In this document: piece after piece, positions 7,412 to 16,335 of the stretch
Numbering within the stretch: position 1 is the first letter of the stretch
Layout of the letters: every line of letters begins with the position of its first letter
Assembly (NCBI GenBank): GCA_017828975.1
Contig: JAGAJN010000023.1
Location: 1 to 64,000 of the forward strand
Origin: Oscillospiraceae bacterium
GTDB taxonomy: Bacteria > Bacillota > Clostridia > Oscillospirales > Ruminococcaceae
Length of the DNA stretch: 64,000 nucleotides
Direction of reading: 5' to 3'
Translations under genes and position numbers: made by a program
The notes under the pieces: model-generated
What the model was told of the DNA's origin: nothing
The model's database searches: none
What the model saw: the letters and a program-made list of their open reading frames with translations, nothing else

Positions 7412-10400
7412 ATGCCGCTTCGTTCAGATATTAAAAAGGTACTTGTTATCGGCTCGGGACCTATCGTTATCGGTCAGGCTGCCGAGTTTGACTATGCGGG
7501 CACTCAGGCGTGCCGTGCATTGAAGCAGGAGGGTCTGGAGGTCGTTCTTATCAACTCCAATCCTGCGACTATTATGACAGATAAGGCTATGGCGGACAAG
7601 GTATACATTGAGCCGCTTACCCTTGATGTTGTCAAGAAGATAATCGAAATTGAGAAGCCCGACAGCGTTCTGTCCACACTGGGCGGACAGACAGGTCTGA
7701 CACTTTCCATGCAGCTGGCAGAGGAAGGCTTTCTCGATGCCCATAATGTGAAGCTTTTGGGTGCAAATCCCGAAACTATCCACAAGGCAGAGGACAGACA
7801 GGCGTTCAAGGACACTATGGAGAAGATAGGCGAGCCTGTTATCCCCTCAAAGGTCGTTGAGGACGTGGAGTCTGCCGTCGAATTTGCAAGGGTGATCGAC
7901 TACCCCGTTATTGTACGTCCTGCGTTCACTCTCGGCGGAACGGGCGGCGGTATTGCCTATAATGAAGAAGAGCTTCGGGATATTGCTACCAACGGTCTGC
8001 GTCTTTCGCCTATTACACAGATTCTGGTTGAGAAATGCATCAGCGGCTGGAAGGAAATAGAGTTCGAGGTAATCAGGGACAGCAAGGGAAATGTTATCAC
8101 CGTCTGCTCCATGGAGAACTTCGACCCCGTAGGCGTTCATACGGGCGACAGTATCGTTATCGCTCCCGCTGTTACTCTCACCGACAAGGAATATCAGATG
8201 CTGCGTACCGCTGCACTGAATATCATTTCTGAGCTTAAGGTAGAGGGTGGCTGTAACTGTCAGTTTGCACTGCACCCCAATTCCTTTGAATATGCGGTCA
8301 TCGAGGTAAATCCCCGTGTAAGCCGTTCTTCTGCGCTGGCTTCAAAGGCTACGGGCTATCCTATCGCAAAGGTGGCAACGAGAATTGCTATCGGTTACAG
8401 TCTGGACGAGATAATCAACGCCGTTACGGGCAAAACCTACGCTTGCTTCGAGCCTGCTCTTGACTATGTTGTTGTAAAATTCCCGAAATGGCCTTTCGAT
8501 AAATTCGTATATGCAAAGCGTACCCTCGGCACACAGATGAAGGCAACGGGCGAGGTAATGGCTATCGGTACCTCCTTTGAACAGGCAATGATGAAGGCTG
8601 TTCGTTCCATCGAGCTGGGACTTGACAGCATGAATCTGAAAAAGCTTGCCAAGCTGTCCGACGAGGAGATAAAAGCAAAGATCGCCGATACGGACGACGA
8701 GCGTTCCTTTGTGGTATTCGAGGCACTCAAGAGGGGAATTTCCATTGACTATATCCACGATGTTACGAAGATAGACAAGTGGTTTCTCTCTAAGCTCAAC
8801 AACCTTGTGGAGCTGGAAAGGCTGCTGGCTGACGGCGAGCTGACGGAAGAAAAGTACGACCTTGCCAAGAGATTTGGCTATCTTGACAGCACTATCGAGC
8901 GTATGAGCGGACAGAAATGTCCCAAGCGTACCCGTGCGGTGTTTAAGATGGTCGATACCTGTGCAGGCGAGTTCAAGGCGGAAACGCCCTATTTCTATTC
9001 CACCTTTGACGAGGAAAACGAAGCAAAGCAGTTTATCGAAAGAACCGACACGGGCAAGAAAAAGGTCATAGTTTTCGGCTCGGGACCTATCAGAATTGGA
9101 CAGGGTATCGAGTTTGACTACTGCTCCGTTCACTGCGTTTGGGCGCTCAAGGAGCTGGGATATGAGGCAGTTATCTGCAACAACAACCCCGAAACCGTAT
9201 CTACCGACTTTGACACGGGCGACAGGCTTTACTTCGATCCCCTGACCAAGGAGGACGTTGAAGCTATCATCGAAACGGAACAGCCCTACGGCGTTGTGGT
9301 TCAGTTCGGCGGACAGACCGCTATCAAGCTGACAAAGCACCTCTCGGAAATGGGCGTGAATATCCTGGGAACGTCTGCGGACAGCATTGACGCAGCGGAG
9401 GACAGAGAGCGTTTTGACGAGCTGCTGAACAAGTGCGGAATTCCCCGTCCTGCGGGACATACCGTTATGACCGAGGAGGAGGCTTTGAAGGCAGCGGAGG
9501 ATCTTGGCTATCCCGTGCTTATGCGTCCGTCCTACGTTCTCGGCGGTCAGAATATGATAATCGCACATTCCGAAAAGGATATTATCGAATATATGGCGAT
9601 AATTTGCCGAAACGGTCTGGAAAATCCCGTGCTTATCGACAAGTATATGATGGGCAAGGAGGTCGAGGTCGACGCTATCTGCGACGGAAAGGACTTCCTT
9701 ATCCCCGGAATTATGGAGCATATCGAAAGAGCGGGTATCCATTCGGGAGATTCAATATCCGTATATCCTGCGCTGACACTTACAAAGAAGGTCAAGGAAA
9801 CCATTATCGAATATACAAGGCGGCTTGCTACCGAGCTTCACGTTATCGGTCTGGTAAATATACAGTATGTCGTATATAACGGCGAGGTATATGTTATCGA
9901 GGTTAACCCACGTTCTTCGAGAACTGTGCCCTATATCTCAAAGGTATCGGGCGTGCCTATGGTGGATATTGCCACTAAGATAATGTGCGGAGAAACTCTT
10001 GCGGAGCAGGGATATAAGAGCGGTCTTTACAAGGAGGCTGACTATATCGCCGTAAAGGTTCCCGTGTTCAGCTTTGAGAAGCTCCATGACGTTGATACGG
10101 CGCTTGGTCCCGAGATGAAATCCACGGGCGAATGTCTGGGTATTGCAAAGTCCTTTGAGGACGCACTTTTCAAGGGACTTATCGCTGCGGGATATAATAT
10201 GAAGAAGAGCGGCGGCGTTCTCGTCACCGTACGAGATACTGACAAGCAGGAGATAATCTATGTTGTGGACAAGTTCGAGCATCTGGGCTTTGACATTTAC
10301 GCAACCAGCGGAACGGCTTCCGTCCTTAACAAGAATATGGTGGCTGCAAACGTTGTCCGCCGTGTTTCCGAGGAAAAGCCCAATGTTATGACTCTGCTGG

Positions 10401-10603
10401 ACGAGGGCAAGATAGACTATGTTATCTCAACCTCGGAAAAAGGACGTTTACCCGCCCTTGACAGCGTAAAGATAAGACGTAAAACGGTTGAGCGTTCCAT
10501 CTGCTGTCTGACTGCTATTGATACTGCCAATGCCGTTGCGGATATTCTGGCAATGGGCAAGCGTATCGAGGATATGGAAATGGTAGATATTACCAAGATA
10601 TAA
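7412..10603 (+). CDS. carB: Carbamoyl-phosphate synthase, large subunit
   Basis: Forms carbamoyl phosphate from bicarbonate, ammonia and two ATP. The 1063-aa length is typical. The two homologous ATP-grasp halves can be seen from the repeated GSGPI(V/R)IGQ(A/G)xEFDY near residues 14 and 556, repeated paired motifs such as YPVIVRPAFTLGG and YPVLMRPSYVLGG, and FEVNPR-type ends. The C-terminal MGS-like allosteric domain (YVVDKFEHLGFDIYATSGTA) is complete. It starts directly after carA. Confidence 0.97.
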   Translation: MPLRSDIKKVLVIGSGPIVIGQAAEFDYAGTQACRALKQEGLEVVLINSNPATIMTDKAMADKVYIEPLTLDVVKKIIEIEKPDSVLSTLGGQTGLTLSMQLAEEGFLDAHNVKLLGANPETIHKAEDRQAFKDTMEKIGEPVIPSKVVEDVESAVEFARVIDYPVIVRPAFTLGGTGGGIAYNEEELRDIATNGLRLSPITQILVEKCISGWKEIEFEVIRDSKGNVITVCSMENFDPVGVHTGDSIVIAPAVTLTDKEYQMLRTAALNIISELKVEGGCNCQFALHPNSFEYAVIEVNPRVSRSSALASKATGYPIAKVATRIAIGYSLDEIINAVTGKTYACFEPALDYVVVKFPKWPFDKFVYAKRTLGTQMKATGEVMAIGTSFEQAMMKAVRSIELGLDSMNLKKLAKLSDEEIKAKIADTDDERSFVVFEALKRGISIDYIHDVTKIDKWFLSKLNNLVELERLLADGELTEEKYDLAKRFGYLDSTIERMSGQKCPKRTRAVFKMVDTCAGEFKAETPYFYSTFDEENEAKQFIERTDTGKKKVIVFGSGPIRIGQGIEFDYCSVHCVWALKELGYEAVICNNNPETVSTDFDTGDRLYFDPLTKEDVEAIIETEQPYGVVVQFGGQTAIKLTKHLSEMGVNILGTSADSIDAAEDRERFDELLNKCGIPRPAGHTVMTEEEALKAAEDLGYPVLMRPSYVLGGQNMIIAHSEKDIIEYMAIICRNGLENPVLIDKYMMGKEVEVDAICDGKDFLIPGIMEHIERAGIHSGDSISVYPALTLTKKVKETIIEYTRRLATELHVIGLVNIQYVVYNGEVYVIEVNPRSSRTVPYISKVSGVPMVDIATKIMCGETLAEQGYKSGLYKEADYIAVKVPVFSFEKLHDVDTALGPEMKSTGECLGIAKSFEDALFKGLIAAGYNMKKSGGVLVTVRDTDKQEIIYVVDKFEHLGFDIYATSGTASVLNKNMVAANVVRRVSEEKPNVMTLLDEGKIDYVISTSEKGRLPALDSVKIRRKTVERSICCLTAIDTANAVADILAMGKRIEDMEMVDITKI

Positions 10604-10608
10604 TATTT

Positions 10609-10651
10609 CGGACGGCTATCTCCGAAAACGGGAGATTGCCGTTCGGTTTTT
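10609..10651 (+). terminator. Hairpin with T-tract between carB and pyrK
   Basis: CGGACGGCTATCTCCG (10609-10624) pairs with CGGGAGATTGCCGTTCG (10629-10645), with one bulge and small mismatches, and is followed by TTTTT. It sits inside the pyr operon, so it may be an internal partial terminator or an mRNA-stabilising structure that lowers pyrK-pyrD relative to carAB. It lacks the PyrR loop sequence. Confidence 0.6.
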
Positions 10652-10668
10652 AAAGAGGAGGACGTAAA

Positions 10669-11448
10669 TTGCAGTATTTTCAGGGAAATTATCCGATAAT
10701 CTCAAAGAAAACGCTGGCAAAGGAGATCTACGATATGGAGATACTTTGCCCCGACGTTGCCGCCGAAGCTGTATGCGGACAGTTTGTGAATATCAAGGCT
10801 GACGGATATATGCTCCGCCGCCCCATATCAATATGTGGTATTGACAAGGATAAAGGTATTCTACGGATAGTATTCGAGGTAAGAGGAAAGGGAACAAAGG
10901 CTATATCCCGTCTGAGAGAAGGGGATATGATAGATATTGTCGCACCCTTAGGCGGCAGAGGCTTTGAGCTTTCGGACAGCGGCAAAAAGGCTGTTATTAT
11001 CGGCGGAGGTATCGGAAATCCGCCTATGGTGGGAATTGCCGAGCATTATGGGAAAAATGCTACTGTTATCAGCGGTTTCCGGAACGCTTCTGCGGTCATT
11101 CTGCAGGAGGATTTTGCAAAAACTGGAGCAGAGGTCATTCTCTGCACAGATGACGGCTCTGCGGGAAGAAAGGGTTTTGTTACAAACGCTCTTGCGGACA
11201 TTTTGGCAGAGTCCACGCCCGATATTATATATGCCTGCGGACCCGATGTGATGCTTAGAGGTATCTGCAAGGCGGCTGCCGAGAAGGGCATCAGATGTCA
11301 GGTATCGCTGGAGGAGAGAATGGGCTGCGGAGTGGGTGCTTGTCTGGTATGTGCCTGCCGCACGATCAGGGACGGCAAAGAGTATTTTGCCCACGTCTGC
11401 AAGGACGGTCCCGTGTTTGATTCGGAGGAGGTGTACCCCAATGAGTGA
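10669..11448 (+). CDS. pyrK: Dihydroorotate dehydrogenase, electron transfer subunit
   Basis: FAD and [2Fe-2S] protein that passes electrons from PyrD to NAD in the class 1B dihydroorotate dehydrogenase. The 259-aa protein shows the flavin motif RRPISI, the nucleotide-binding GGGIGNPP, and a C-terminal cysteine set MGCGVGACLVCACR followed by HVC for the iron-sulfur cluster. The start is TTG: AGAGGAGG at 10654-10661 lies 7 bases upstream and no better ATG exists. It overlaps pyrD by 8 bases. Confidence 0.94.
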   Translation: MQYFQGNYPIISKKTLAKEIYDMEILCPDVAAEAVCGQFVNIKADGYMLRRPISICGIDKDKGILRIVFEVRGKGTKAISRLREGDMIDIVAPLGGRGFELSDSGKKAVIIGGGIGNPPMVGIAEHYGKNATVISGFRNASAVILQEDFAKTGAEVILCTDDGSAGRKGFVTNALADILAESTPDIIYACGPDVMLRGICKAAAEKGIRCQVSLEERMGCGVGACLVCACRTIRDGKEYFAHVCKDGPVFDSEEVYPNE

Positions 11449-12355
11449 GAAGCTTGCTGTAAATTTTGCGGGGGTTCAGTTCAAAAACCCCATAGTTCCC
11501 GCTTCGGGAGCGTTCGGTTACGGTAGGGAATATGAGAAGTTTTTCCCACTGTCCAAGCTGGGCGGCATTTCCGTCAAGGGTACGACCTTGAAGCCGAGAA
11601 ACGGTAATCCCGCCCCGAGAATTGCGGAAACACCGTCGGGTATGCTGAATTCCGTTGGTTTGCAAAATCCCGGTGTTGAACATTTCCTGAATGTTGAGCT
11701 GCCCAATCTCAAGACCAAGGACACGGTTGTTATTGCAAATGTTGCGGGGGCAAATGTGGAGGAATACGGCGAAATTGCCGCTATGATTGACAAGTCCGAT
11801 GTTGATATGATAGAGGTGAACATTTCCTGCCCAAATGTCAAGGAGGGCGGCGTTGCGTTCGGCGTTACCTGCGACGGTGCGGCGGCGGTCACTAGGGCTG
11901 TCAGACGAGCGACTTCCAAGCCTGTAATGATGAAGCTGTCCCCGAATGTTACGTCCATAACCGACATTGCAAAGGCTGTCGAGGCTGAGGGTGCGGACGC
12001 TGTTTCCCTTATAAACACGCTTCTGGGAATGAGGATAGACCTTAAAACACGCCGTCCCATTCTTCACAACAACGTGGGCGGACTGTCGGGTCCTGCGGTG
12101 TTTCCCGTGGCGGTGAGAATGGTATGGCAGGTGGCAAATGCCGTGAAGATCCCCGTCTGCGGAATGGGCGGTGTGTCCACCTGGGAGGACGCTGCCGAGA
12201 TGATGATGGCGGGTGCATCACTTATTCAGGTGGGTGCTGCGCTGTTTGCCGATCCCTATGCGGCTGTGAAGATAATTGACGGTCTGGAGAGCTACTGTGA
12301 CGAGCAGAAGATTTCCAATATTTCGGAAATTGTCGGAACGGTCAAGCCGTGGTAA
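11441..12355 (+). CDS. pyrD: Dihydroorotate dehydrogenase, catalytic subunit (class 1B)
   Basis: FMN enzyme oxidising dihydroorotate to orotate, paired with PyrK. The 304-aa protein shows IVPASGAFGYG, the lysine-containing ISVKGTT, EVNISCPNVK with the class 1 active-site Cys, and the FMN-phosphate region CGMGGVSTWEDAAEMM. The frame is open further upstream, but GGAGGTG at 11426-11432 and the pyrK overlap point to the ATG at 11441. This NAD-linked form fits an anaerobe. Confidence 0.95.
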   Translation: MSEKLAVNFAGVQFKNPIVPASGAFGYGREYEKFFPLSKLGGISVKGTTLKPRNGNPAPRIAETPSGMLNSVGLQNPGVEHFLNVELPNLKTKDTVVIANVAGANVEEYGEIAAMIDKSDVDMIEVNISCPNVKEGGVAFGVTCDGAAAVTRAVRRATSKPVMMKLSPNVTSITDIAKAVEAEGADAVSLINTLLGMRIDLKTRRPILHNNVGGLSGPAVFPVAVRMVWQVANAVKIPVCGMGGVSTWEDAAEMMMAGASLIQVGAALFADPYAAVKIIDGLESYCDEQKISNISEIVGTVKPW

Positions 12356-12360
12356 GCCGT

Positions 12361-13020
12361 ATGGTCAAGGTATATTTTGTCCGTCACGCCGAGGCGGAGG
12401 GCAATGTCAAGGAGTTCTTTCAGGGGCGGATAAACACGGAGGTTTCCGAAAAGGGCAGGCGGCAGCTGGAATGCTTGGCAGAGCGCTTTCGGGATATTCA
12501 GTTTGACGAAATTTACAGCAGTCCATTAAAACGGACAGTTTCCACCGCAGAAGCCATAAATCGGTATCATCATAAGGAGATACGCTTTGATGACGGTCTG
12601 ATGGAGATAAACGGCGGCGTCTGGGAGGGTGTCGCATGGGCTGATCTGCCCGAAAAATATCCCGTTGAATACGACCAGTGGGTGAACAGAATGTGGGAAT
12701 TTTCCCCCGAAAACGGTGAGAAAATGACCGAGGTTTTCGAGCGTATGAAGAGAACCGTTGACAAAATCGTTCGTGAAAATGAGGGAAAGACCATAGTTAT
12801 CGTGTCCCACGGTTGTGCGCTGCGAAACTATCTTTGCTATGCAAACGGCGACGATATTACCCATCTGAAAGACGTTGGCTGGTCGGACAACACGGCGGTT
12901 TCCTATGCTGAATATGACGAAAGCTTCGTTCCGAGGATAGTTTTCAAGAATAATGCCGACCATCTCACGGGCGACCTGTCTACGCTGGCGGCGTCTAAGT
13001 GGTGCATTAAGAGCAAGTAA
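12361..13020 (+). CDS. Histidine phosphatase family protein
   Basis: A 219-aa member of the phosphoglycerate mutase-like/histidine phosphatase superfamily. The phosphohistidine motif FVRHAEAEGN is at the N-terminus and the second histidine is in IVSHGCALRN. The substrate is unknown; relatives include broad phosphatases and CobC/PhoE types. It starts 6 bases after pyrD with no clear ribosome binding site, suggesting coupling to pyrD; a GTG at 12349 overlapping pyrD is the alternative. It is the last gene of the operon, before the terminator at 13074. Confidence 0.88.
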   Translation: MVKVYFVRHAEAEGNVKEFFQGRINTEVSEKGRRQLECLAERFRDIQFDEIYSSPLKRTVSTAEAINRYHHKEIRFDDGLMEINGGVWEGVAWADLPEKYPVEYDQWVNRMWEFSPENGEKMTEVFERMKRTVDKIVRENEGKTIVIVSHGCALRNYLCYANGDDITHLKDVGWSDNTAVSYAEYDESFVPRIVFKNNADHLTGDLSTLAASKWCIKSK

Positions 13021-13073
13021 ATGTTTCCATACAATGTCTGATTTGAACAAAATCAGCATAAAAGGTTAAATTA

Positions 13074-13113
13074 CGGCGATTGTCGATTTTCTGTTGACAA
13101 TCGCCGCTTTTTG
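13074..13113 (+). terminator. Rho-independent terminator of the pyr operon
   Basis: CGGCGATTGTC (13074-13084) and GACAATCGCCG (13096-13106) form a perfect 11-bp stem followed by CTTTTTG. The TTGACA inside the second arm is part of this stem and was not taken as a promoter. Confidence 0.9.
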
Positions 13114-13264
13114 TGTTAATCTAATAACTGTGACGGAGGAAAAAGGCAATTTTTGACTTTTTAAATTGTGCCCCGCAAATTATCAACATAGTTGCAGATA
13201 TTGTTATTTCGGGAAAAACTGCAATATTATCCGTCAAATAGTTTTCAAATAGAGGCGATTTTTT

Positions 13265-13834
13265 ATGAGCGAAACAAAGGTTGTTAAAGAACAAAAATTT
13301 AAACTATCTGTAAAAGAAATGGTATATATTGCTATGTTTGCGGTGATCATAGCAGTATGCTCCTGGATATCCATACCTACAACTGTACCGTTTACCCTGC
13401 AAACCTTCGGCGTTTTCAGCGCTGTGGGAATGTTGGGCGGCAAGAGGGGTAGCCTTGCTGTGCTGGTGTACATACTGTTAGGTGCGGTGGGAATCCCTGT
13501 ATTTGCGGGCTTTTCACACGGAATAGGTGCGCTGCTGGGCGCTACGGGTGGGTATATCATCGGCTTCCTTTTTCTGGCTATGGCGTATTGGGTGCTGACC
13601 TCGCTGTTCGGCGAAAAGCTGCCTGTTATGGCGGCGGCAATGGTGGTGGGACTTATCCTGTGCTATGCCTTCGGTACCATTTGGTTTATGATAGTATACA
13701 CGAGAAACAATGAAGCTATCGGGCTGTGGACTGCGCTCGGCTGGTGTGTTTTCCCGTTTATTATCCCCGATCTGCTGAAAATGGTGCTGGCTATTCTGTT
13801 GACTAAAAGGCTGGGAAAATATGCCAAACTATAA
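13265..13834 (+). CDS. bioY: Biotin transporter BioY (ECF S component)
   Basis: Substrate-binding membrane component of an energy-coupling-factor biotin importer. The 189-aa protein has about six hydrophobic segments and the BioY hallmarks: TVPFTLQTFGVF and GKRGSLAVLVYILLGAVGIPVF, then the glycine-rich GIGALLGATGGYIIGF. GAGGCG upstream supports the ATG. The ATPase and transmembrane ECF subunits are not in the window and are probably shared. No BirA-type operator was recognised upstream. DUF1284 overlaps its last 14 bases. Confidence 0.94.
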   Translation: MSETKVVKEQKFKLSVKEMVYIAMFAVIIAVCSWISIPTTVPFTLQTFGVFSAVGMLGGKRGSLAVLVYILLGAVGIPVFAGFSHGIGALLGATGGYIIGFLFLAMAYWVLTSLFGEKLPVMAAAMVVGLILCYAFGTIWFMIVYTRNNEAIGLWTALGWCVFPFIIPDLLKMVLAILLTKRLGKYAKL

Positions 13835-14210
13835 GCTGCGCCCACACCACGGGCTATGCACGGCGTTTTTCGAGGGGAAGGGTTACAGCGGCGATTTCGT
13901 GCGGAATATGGCTAATGTCATTGAGATGCTTGAACGGGTCGATCCCGAAATTATCCTGACTGTCGGGGAGGATATGATATGCGCAAACTGTCCCAATAAC
14001 AGGACACATAGCTGTGAAAGCGACCATAAGGTCGGGAGATATGATGGTGCGGTGCTGGAAATCTGCGGGCTGTCGGCGGGAGATGTTGTTCGATGGTCGG
14101 ATTTTCGTGATACCGTTTCAGATAGGATAATTTCCGCAGACAGGCTGCCCGAGGTCTGCGGAGATTGCCGGTGGTTTAATATTTGCGGAGAAAAGTCTTA
14201 CAGCCGCTAA
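13821..14210 (+). CDS. DUF1284 family protein
   Basis: A 129-aa cysteine-rich protein matching the DUF1284 pattern: LRPHHGLCTAFFEGKGYS at the start, CANCPN in the middle and CGDCRWFNIC at the end. The clustered cysteines suggest an iron-sulfur or zinc site, but no biochemical role is established that I know of. It overlaps bioY by 14 bases and is thus in the same transcript; whether it serves biotin metabolism is unknown. Confidence 0.82.
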   Translation: MPNYKLRPHHGLCTAFFEGKGYSGDFVRNMANVIEMLERVDPEIILTVGEDMICANCPNNRTHSCESDHKVGRYDGAVLEICGLSAGDVVRWSDFRDTVSDRIISADRLPEVCGDCRWFNICGEKSYSR

Positions 14211-14229
14211 GTCGGTTGTAAGGCTTTTT
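14197..14229 (+). terminator. Terminator overlapping the end of the DUF1284 gene
   Basis: CTTACAGCC (14197-14205) pairs with GGTTGTAAG (14214-14222) with one G-U, followed by GC and TTTTT. The stop codon of the gene is inside the loop. Confidence 0.8.
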
Positions 14230-14298
14230 GTTGTAATTGTCTATAAATGGATAAATTATTAAAATGAATTTTGCGATATAAAACCTTTGTTCAGCTTG

Positions 14299-14326
14299 TT
14301 GACAAATTCCTTAAAAGTGGTATAAT
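14299..14326 (+). promoter_or_regulatory. Sigma-A promoter of tepA
   Basis: TTGACA (14299-14304), 16-base spacer, TATAAT (14321-14326). Both hexamers are consensus. Transcription would start near 14333, which rules out the in-frame ATG at 14332 as the tepA start. Confidence 0.88.
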
Positions 14327-14394
14327 ATATAATGTATATTTATCTCAAAATGCAAGATGATACTATTATTCTTGAATTTTGCGAGGTAGATATT

Positions 14395-15126
14395 ATGAGC
14401 GATACAAACGAAAAAAGAGAAAACGAGAATTCCGACACACCCGTTCAGCAGGAGCTTGACAAGGCGGAGCTTATCGAAAAAATGGGGCAAGCCGTCTGCT
14501 CGGACGCGAAGCATCTTATCCACTGCCTGACCATAATCGGGCAGATAGAGGGGCACTATATCCTGCCGCCCTCCGACAAGACCACCAAGTATGAGCACAT
14601 TATCCCTGCATTGGTGGCGATAGAGCAGGACCGCTCCATTGAGGGGCTGGTGATTATCCTGAACACCGTCGGCGGGGACGTGGAGGCGGGGCTTGCTATT
14701 GCCGAGCTTATTTCGGGAATGAAAACGCCTACCGTTTCGGTGGTCGTGGGAGGGGGACATTCTATCGGTGTTCCGCTGGCTGTTTCGGCGAAACGGTCGT
14801 TTATTGTGCCGTCGGCGACGATGACCATTCACCCCGTAAGAATGAACGGTCTGGTGCTGGGTGTTCCTCAGACGCTTAATTATTTCGACAAAATTCAGGA
14901 GAGGATAACCGATTTTGTCACCCGAAACAGCAAAATTTCCGCTGAACGCTTCCGCAGTCTGATGATGAACAACAAGCAGCTTGTCCTTGATGTGGGCACT
15001 ACTCTCGACGGACGGGACGCTGTAAAAGAGGGGCTTATCGACAGTCTGGGAGGGCTTTCGGACGCTATTGATGCACTCTATGAAATGATAGAGCAGTCGG
15101 AGCCGAGATATACCGATAAGGCGTGA
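14395..15126 (+). CDS. ClpP-fold serine protease, TepA-like
   Basis: A 243-aa protein of the ClpP/SDH clan without a signal peptide, resembling the Bacillus translocation-enhancing protein TepA. The ClpP fold is seen in [20 protein letters not shown], the nucleophile region [11 protein letters not shown] and TIHPVRM with the presumed catalytic His. The first ~50 residues are acidic and probably disordered. GAGGTAGA at 14383-14390 fixes the start. In Bacillus, tepA lies next to spoIIIE/ftsK; here ftsK follows after two genes, which supports the assignment. Confidence 0.85.
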   Translation: MSDTNEKRENENSDTPVQQELDKAELIEKMGQAVCSDAKHLIHCLTIIGQIEGHYILPPSDKTTKYEHIIPALVAIEQDRSIEGLVIILNTVGGDVEAGLAIAELISGMKTPTVSVVVGGGHSIGVPLAVSAKRSFIVPSATMTIHPVRMNGLVLGVPQTLNYFDKIQERITDFVTRNSKISAERFRSLMMNNKQLVLDVGTTLDGRDAVKEGLIDSLGGLSDAIDALYEMIEQSEPRYTDKA

Positions 15127-15193
15127 TTTTTCGGGCGATATGGTAATATACTATAATTATAGAAATACGCCAATCAGACAAAGAGGGATTTCT

Positions 15194-15412
15194 ATGAGTA
15201 CAAAAGAACTTGCATACAGTCTTATTGACAGGCTTGATGAAAAACAGCTTGATGCGCTTATTGTAATACTCAGCGGAATGTCGGGAGTAAAGCCTGTTGA
15301 GGAGATAGAGCCTGACGAAGAAGAGCTTAGAATGATAGCAGAATCAGAAGCGGACGACAGCGAAGCTGAGCCTATTGAGGATTTCGCAAAAAGATTTCAA
15401 AGTGCTGGTTAA
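15194..15412 (+). CDS. Small acidic protein, antitoxin-like N-terminus
   Basis: A 72-aa acidic protein preceded by AAGAGGGA at 15181-15188. The N-terminus (MSTKELAYSLIDRLDEKQLDAL) resembles small Clostridial proteins sometimes annotated as antitoxin components; the second half is rich in Asp and Glu. No toxin-like gene follows it, since uppP is next, so a toxin-antitoxin role is not supported by context. Function unknown. Confidence 0.65.
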   Translation: MSTKELAYSLIDRLDEKQLDALIVILSGMSGVKPVEEIEPDEEELRMIAESEADDSEAEPIEDFAKRFQSAG

Positions 15413-15456
15413 CACTAGCAGCATTGCAGTATTAATATTTATCGGAGTTGATATTT

Positions 15457-16329
15457 TTGACAATTTTTGAAGCAATAATCCAAGGAATAGTCCAGGGCTT
15501 GACGGAGTTTCTGCCCGTTTCAAGCTCGGGACACCTTTCGCTGGTGCAGCATTTTTTCGGCATAAACGGCGAAGAGGCGGGGATAGCCTCCATAGTGATG
15601 CACCTGGGAACGCTGGCTGCGGTGTTTATCGCATTCCGTCACCGGATATGGCAGCTTATACTTGAAGCCTTTTCCCTGCTAAAAGACCTGTTTACGGGGA
15701 AATTCAAGTGGAGCAAAATGAACGAAAACCGCCGTATGATAATGCTTATCATCATTTCACTGCTGCCGTTGTTCGGGTTTATCCTGTTCAAGGACTTTTT
15801 CGACGGAATTTCGCAGGACATGGACATTACGGTGGAGGGGTTTGCGTTTCTGTACACCTCGGCGATACTGTTTTTAAGCTGCCGATTTGGCGGAAATGAT
15901 AAGGATATTGACAAAATTACCGTCCCCAATGCGCTGACTATCGGCGTTTTTCAGGGTATCGCCCTGGTGCCGGGAATTTCACGCTCCGGCTCGACCATTT
16001 CGGCTGCGCTTTTCTGCGGTATGAAGAGGGAAACTGCGGTGGAATACTCCTTTATCCTGGGAATTCCCGTAATTCTCGCCGCTGCTGCCGTTCAGCTGAA
16101 GGACTTGGGCGGCGGTGAGGAGGCTGTTCAGGCAGCACCGTTGGCAGTGGGCTTTGTGGTGTCCGCCTTGGTCGGTCTGCTGGCTATCAAGCTGGTGAAA
16201 TGGCTTATCAAGGACGGTAAGTTCAAGATTTTTGCATATTACACCCTTATTCTGGGAATTGCCACCGTTGCGGCTGGCTTTTTCGAGATGAGTGTGGGTA
16301 TGACCATTCCCGAGTACATATTCGGTTGA
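15457..16329 (+). CDS. uppP: Undecaprenyl-diphosphatase (bacitracin-resistance type)
   Basis: Integral membrane phosphatase that recycles undecaprenyl pyrophosphate for cell-wall synthesis. The 290-aa protein has about eight hydrophobic segments and both signatures: QGLTEFLPVSSSGHLSL near the N-terminus (catalytic Glu and the Ser/His set) and VPGISRSGSTI. The start is probably the TTG at 15457, 9 bases after CGGAG at 15443-15447; the TTG at 15448 touches that site and is too close. Its stop is followed at once by repeat element A. Confidence 0.94.
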   Translation: MTIFEAIIQGIVQGLTEFLPVSSSGHLSLVQHFFGINGEEAGIASIVMHLGTLAAVFIAFRHRIWQLILEAFSLLKDLFTGKFKWSKMNENRRMIMLIIISLLPLFGFILFKDFFDGISQDMDITVEGFAFLYTSAILFLSCRFGGNDKDIDKITVPNALTIGVFQGIALVPGISRSGSTISAALFCGMKRETAVEYSFILGIPVILAAAAVQLKDLGGGEEAVQAAPLAVGFVVSALVGLLAIKLVKWLIKDGKFKIFAYYTLILGIATVAAGFFEMSVGMTIPEYIFG

Positions 16330-16335
16330 TTTTAT

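Noticed and set aside
8342-9742. 466-codon minus-strand frame inside carB
   Set aside because: Antisense shadow of the carB ATP-grasp domains; composition is that of a reversed coding strand.
13094-13122. TTGACA-N17-TAATCT as a bioY promoter
   Set aside because: The TTGACA is the second arm of the perfect terminator stem at 13074-13106, and the -10 match is poor.
13114-13264. Riboswitch or BirA operator ahead of bioY
   Set aside because: No TTAACC/GGTTAA-like biotin operator or known riboswitch core could be recognised.
14332-14394. Upstream ATG extension of tepA
   Set aside because: It coincides with the expected transcription start of the consensus promoter and has no ribosome site; the ATG at 14395 has one.
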